DNA of 24,361 nucleotides from Fidelibacterota bacterium (GTDB lineage: Bacteria > Fidelibacterota > Marinisomatia > SCGC-AAA003-L08 > D37C17), in assembly GCA_002707765.1 (NCBI GenBank), contig PANV01000027.1:1-24361 (forward strand), given 5' to 3'. A program made the position numbers and the translations under genes. Below are positions 20,826-24,361 of this stretch, piece by piece; the stretch's first letter is position 1; every line of letters begins with the position of its first letter. Below the pieces are notes generated by a model, which searched no databases, was not told the origin of the DNA, and saw only the letters and a list, made by a program, of their open reading frames with translations.

Positions 20826-23400
20826 TTTTAATTTTTTCTTTTAAAGAGTTTAGAATGTTTAGTGCTTGAATAGGAGAAATATTTTCAACATTAATTTTAC
20901 TTAACTCATCTAATAAAATATCTCCTGGTTTAAAAAGTTCCCCTTGATGAATAGAAGAATCTTTTTTTCCTTCATTTTTTGTCAAATGGGCTAATAATTC
21001 TTTAGATCTATCTATTACATGCTTGGGTAAACCAGCCATTTTTGCAACATTTATACCGTAGCTTTTACTTGCCCCTCCTTCAACGATTTTTCTTAAAAAT
21101 ATTATTTCTTCATTATACTCTTTTACGGATATATTTAAATTAAATGCATCAGGCAAATCATTAGCTAATTGAATTAACTCATGATAGTGAGTTGCAAATA
21201 AAGTATTGGCTTTAACTAAAGGATTATTATGAATGTATTCTGTTATAGACCACGCAAGTGATAAACCGTCATATGTTGAAGTTCCTCTACCAATTTCATC
21301 AAGTATAATTAAACTTTTGGATGTAGCATTATTTAATATATTTGCAGTTTCATTCATTTCAACTAAAAAAGTTGATTCGCCTTTTGCAAGATTATCACTT
21401 GCACCTACTCTAGTAAATAATTGATCTATTATTGGGATAAATGCCTTTTTTGCTGGAACATAAGAGCCTATTTGTGCAAGAATCGAGATTAAGCCAATTT
21501 GTCTTAAAAATGTACTTTTACCAGCCATATTTGGACCTGTTATTATAGCAATATGATTTTTTTTATTTAAATGTAAATCATTTGTTATAAATTTTTCATT
21601 ATTAGGTAATATTTTTTCAATCACAGGATGCCTTGAGCCATATATCTCATATGCTGTTGATTTAGTATTTATATTTGGTTTTATGTAATTATTTTTATTT
21701 GCGTTTATTGCGTGAGAAGCAATAACATCAAATTTTGCAATAATTTTTGAATTTTCTTGAATGTCTTTTATGTAATTTAAAATGAATGAAGTGAGTTTAT
21801 CGAAAATTTCATTTTCTAATTGAATAATTTTATCAGATGCAGATAATATTTTTTCTTCATAATCTTTAAGTTCTTCTGTAAAATATCTTTCGCTATTAGT
21901 TAATGTTTGCTTCCTTATGAAATATTCTGGTATTTTTTTTACGTGTGTTTTTGTTACATCTATATAATACCCAAAAACTTTATTATAACCAATTTTTAAA
22001 CTTGGTATATTTGATTCGTTCTGTAAATTTAGCTGATAATTAACTAACCACTTGTTTGCATTTTCTGAAATTAGTCTTAAATCATCCAGTTCATTAGAAA
22101 CTCCTAAATTAACATATCCACCTTTATTCATATTAACAGGAGCATCTGGTTTTAAAATTTTATTTATTTTACTAGTTATTATTTTGACGTTTTTAACTTC
22201 TAAAAACATTTTTTTTATTTTTTTTGTTTTTTGAGTATGTTGCTTAATTTCTAGTATTGAACTTAATGATTCAGACAAATTTATAAAGTCTCTTGGATTA
22301 GATTTTTTTGTAGAAATTTTTGAAACTATTCTAGGTATATCTGAAATATTTTTTAATTTTTTTTCAAAAAAATTTTCGTTCAAACAAAACTTTATATATT
22401 CATCTATCATTTTTAATCTATTATTGATTTTAGATGAAGATAATAATGGTTTGGCTATATGACTCGATAATAAACGAGATCCCATAGAAGTTTGCGTATA
22501 ATCAATCGAATCAATAAGTGTACCTTTAACACTTTTATCAAAAAAAGATTGAAAAATTTCTAAATTTTTTAATGTAGATGAATCGATTTTCATACTTTCA
22601 TCATCTTTAATTTTTGACATCGAAGTAATATGTTCTACTCTACCAAAATAATTGTTTTTAACGTATTCTAATGCACATCCAGCTGAAATTAAGGCAGAAT
22701 CTTTTTTGTCAAAGCCAAAACCTTTAAGGGTTCTTGTACCAAAATGTTCCAACAAACTTTCATAGCATCTTTTGGGTTCAGCAATCCAATCATTGAAAGT
22801 AGTTACTAAAACATTATTGATTTTAAAATTATCAATGATTGGCTTTTGTTTTTCAGGAAGTATTATTTCACTAATTTTGTATTTGGTAATAATATCATAT
22901 ATTTCTTTATGATCAATTTGACCAGCACTAAATTCTCCCGTTGAATAATCTAAAATTGAGAATGAAATTTTATTTTTTAAAAAATTCATACTACATAAAA
23001 AATTATTTTCTTTTTGATCTAGAAATTTTTCTGCTATCGCTGTCCCTGGTGATAATACTTCAACAACCTCTCTCTTGACAATTCCCTTAGCTAACTTAGG
23101 GTCTTCAACTTGTTCACAAATTGCTACCTTATAACCATTTAAAAGTAACTTATGCAAATACTGATCTAATGAATGATACGGAAATCCTGCTAGTGGTACA
23201 GAAGAAGCAGCTCCGTTTGACCTCTTCGTTAATGCAAGGCCAAGAATATCAGATGTAATTTTTGCATCTTCATCAAAGGTTTCATAAAAATCACCCATTC
23301 TAAACAGCATTATTGAATCAGGATGAGATTTTTTTGCATCCCAAAACTGTCTCATAACAGGAGTCGATTTTTTTTCTTTATGTTCTGATTTTTCTTGCAT
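20815..23400 (-). CDS. mutS: DNA mismatch repair protein MutS
   Basis: An 861-residue MutS1 of normal length. The mismatch-recognition domain has FRMGDFYETF (about residues 33-42) with the Phe-x-Glu that contacts the mismatch. The ATPase has Walker A GPNMAGKSTFLRQ (about 620), a TRVGASDNLAKGESTFLVEMNE signature, Walker B LIILDEIGRGTSTYDG (about 700) and FATHYHEL. A beta-clamp-type HQGELF segment is near 830. It detects base mismatches and loops after replication and recruits MutL. The start at 23400 overlaps the end of selB by 23 bases; ATG 23355 is another in-frame option but would trim conserved residues. Confidence 0.97.
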   Translation of the reverse strand: MQEKSEHKEKKSTPVMRQFWDAKKSHPDSIMLFRMGDFYETFDEDAKITSDILGLALTKRSNGAASSVPLAGFPYHSLDQYLHKLLLNGYKVAICEQVEDPKLAKGIVKREVVEVLSPGTAIAEKFLDQKENNFLCSMNFLKNKISFSILDYSTGEFSAGQIDHKEIYDIITKYKISEIILPEKQKPIIDNFKINNVLVTTFNDWIAEPKRCYESLLEHFGTRTLKGFGFDKKDSALISAGCALEYVKNNYFGRVEHITSMSKIKDDESMKIDSSTLKNLEIFQSFFDKSVKGTLIDSIDYTQTSMGSRLLSSHIAKPLLSSSKINNRLKMIDEYIKFCLNENFFEKKLKNISDIPRIVSKISTKKSNPRDFINLSESLSSILEIKQHTQKTKKIKKMFLEVKNVKIITSKINKILKPDAPVNMNKGGYVNLGVSNELDDLRLISENANKWLVNYQLNLQNESNIPSLKIGYNKVFGYYIDVTKTHVKKIPEYFIRKQTLTNSERYFTEELKDYEEKILSASDKIIQLENEIFDKLTSFILNYIKDIQENSKIIAKFDVIASHAINANKNNYIKPNINTKSTAYEIYGSRHPVIEKILPNNEKFITNDLHLNKKNHIAIITGPNMAGKSTFLRQIGLISILAQIGSYVPAKKAFIPIIDQLFTRVGASDNLAKGESTFLVEMNETANILNNATSKSLIILDEIGRGTSTYDGLSLAWSITEYIHNNPLVKANTLFATHYHELIQLANDLPDAFNLNISVKEYNEEIIFLRKIVEGGASKSYGINVAKMAGLPKHVIDRSKELLAHLTKNEGKKDSSIHQGELFKPGDILLDELSKINVENISPIQALNILNSLKEKIKNDV

Positions 23401-24361
23401 TACCTATTCTATATGTTATTTCACTCTTATCTAAAAATTCTAATAATGGAACCGAAAATTTTCGAGATGTTTTAGTTAACTCTTTAAATGATTTAATATC
23501 TAAAGATTCATTTTTAGAAAAATATTTTTTAACACTATCAATTAATAATTCAATATGCCTTTTATCAAATAAAAATTTACTATTAATCAAAACAATTTTA
23601 TTTTCAGAAATTAAAATTCCTAAAATTTTTTTTAATTCTTTTTCATCTTGATTAACTTCTTTAGCTAATTCACCAATACTTATTGCTTCTAATCCAAAAT
23701 CAAAAACTATACTTATAATTTTTTCCATAAGTTTCTGATTTTTTTTGGAAACTTTTATTTCAAATTCATATTTTGACCATAAATGATTTTTACTTTTTAT
23801 TAAATTTTTATTCAGAAATTGATCTAAAATAATATCTAAAAAATCATCACAAATATCTAAAGTTTTAGAGATTTGATCTTTAATTACTCCTTGCTTGTAA
23901 GGATTATTAAAATGAAATTTTTTAAAAAAATCTATAATTAATAATTGTATTTTTTTGTATTGTAAATTTGTAAGAATCCAAAAATTATCAATTATTAAGA
24001 AATTATTATTTTTTTCTAATTCAATCTTAAGTTCTACCTGAGAAATATTTAAATAATTACTTAATGTTTTTAAATTAAATGGATTTTTCCCTTTATGATT
24101 TATTATAACCTGCAATCTATCATAATAATTTTTTGTTTCAGATAAACTTTGCAAATGTTTCTTATTATCTTTCCATTTTTTAGAAACATTAAAATCAACA
24201 ACCTTACCTCCTCCTATTGTAACTAATGGTGAATATTTCCTTATAATGAAATAATCATTAATTGATGCTACTATAGCATTTTCAAATCTAATAATTGCGA
24301 AATTATTATCCGAATTTAGTGCATTTTTATAAATTTGAATTCTAGCCATTACTTCTTGTGT
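23378..24361 (-). CDS. selB: Selenocysteine-specific elongation factor SelB, C-terminal part
   Basis: The frame is open to the window edge. The visible 327 residues cover domain 3 of the EF-Tu-like part (FAIIRFENAIVASINDYFIIRKYSPLVTIGGGKVVD) and the winged-helix repeats that bind the SECIS hairpin, ending SLDIKSFKELTKTSRKFSVPLLEFLDKSEITYRIGNARKIRT, a close match to the last SelB winged helix. The GTPase domain lies outside. SelB delivers Sec-tRNA to in-frame UGA codons, so the organism probably makes selenoproteins. No Sec-UGA or SECIS element is seen in this window. It overlaps mutS by 23 bases. Confidence 0.88.
   Translation of the reverse strand, partial: TQEVMARIQIYKNALNSDNNFAIIRFENAIVASINDYFIIRKYSPLVTIGGGKVVDFNVSKKWKDNKKHLQSLSETKNYYDRLQVIINHKGKNPFNLKTLSNYLNISQVELKIELEKNNNFLIIDNFWILTNLQYKKIQLLIIDFFKKFHFNNPYKQGVIKDQISKTLDICDDFLDIILDQFLNKNLIKSKNHLWSKYEFEIKVSKKNQKLMEKIISIVFDFGLEAISIGELAKEVNQDEKELKKILGILISENKIVLINSKFLFDKRHIELLIDSVKKYFSKNESLDIKSFKELTKTSRKFSVPLLEFLDKSEITYRIGNARKIRT

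Overview
This is an AT-rich bacterial window. Its gene order and content point to the FCB group, and the best guess is a marine Marinimicrobia (SAR406)-like genome. The support is very low GC, short leaderless-looking spacers, a UPF0164/PorV-like barrel and a DUF5683-type envelope protein among housekeeping genes, a DUF6370-type lipoprotein, and YicC, guanylate kinase and an omega-like subunit in a row. The taxonomic call is inference from gene content.

Layout. (1) Positions 1-691 hold the 3' end of a ROK-family sugar kinase. (2) Positions 674-3694, minus strand, form an apparent operon: a small four-helix membrane protein, a short-chain dehydrogenase, the UV-damage endonuclease UvsE, a small exported basic protein, a DoxX-like membrane protein, and a second DoxX-like copy with no normal start codon. 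(3) Positions 3695-3982 are a 288-base divergent regulatory region. (4) Positions 3983-4843, plus strand, encode a MerR/CarH-like regulator. (5) Positions 4840-7524, minus strand, form a second operon: a DUF6370-like lipoprotein, a class I DNA photolyase, a VOC-fold protein and a LON-domain protein. Its promoter carries the same 18-base operator-like sequence found beside the regulator. (6) Positions 7618-10812 hold accessory genes: a tiny membrane ORF, an MscS-family channel, a DUF1643 protein, a phosphatase-like protein and small membrane proteins. (7) Positions 11027-11100 encode tRNA-Arg(UCU), with a strong terminator after it. (8) Positions 11146-24361, minus strand, are a long tightly packed housekeeping run: selB (partial), mutS, a PorV-like barrel, yicC, gmk, an omega-like rpoZ, a degenerate uracil-DNA glycosylase, dnaB, rel, an HU-like gene, ruvX, lnt and a DUF5683-like gene.

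The most interesting unit is 1-7.7 kb. Two independent UV-repair enzymes, photolyase and UvsE, sit in two operons either side of a CarH-type regulator. An identical direct-repeat operator, TTGCACGTTTTGCACGTT, lies in both promoter regions. The regulator keeps the MerR DNA-binding domain and the overall cobalamin-domain layout. By alignment it has lost the tryptophan and both histidines that CarH uses to sense light through adenosylcobalamin. This looks like a compact UV/light-stress regulon run by a regulator that probably no longer uses B12 in the known way. The 11-24 kb run is ordinary in function, but it contains a uracil-DNA glycosylase homologue that has lost its active-site motifs and an HU-like protein without the usual intercalating proline.
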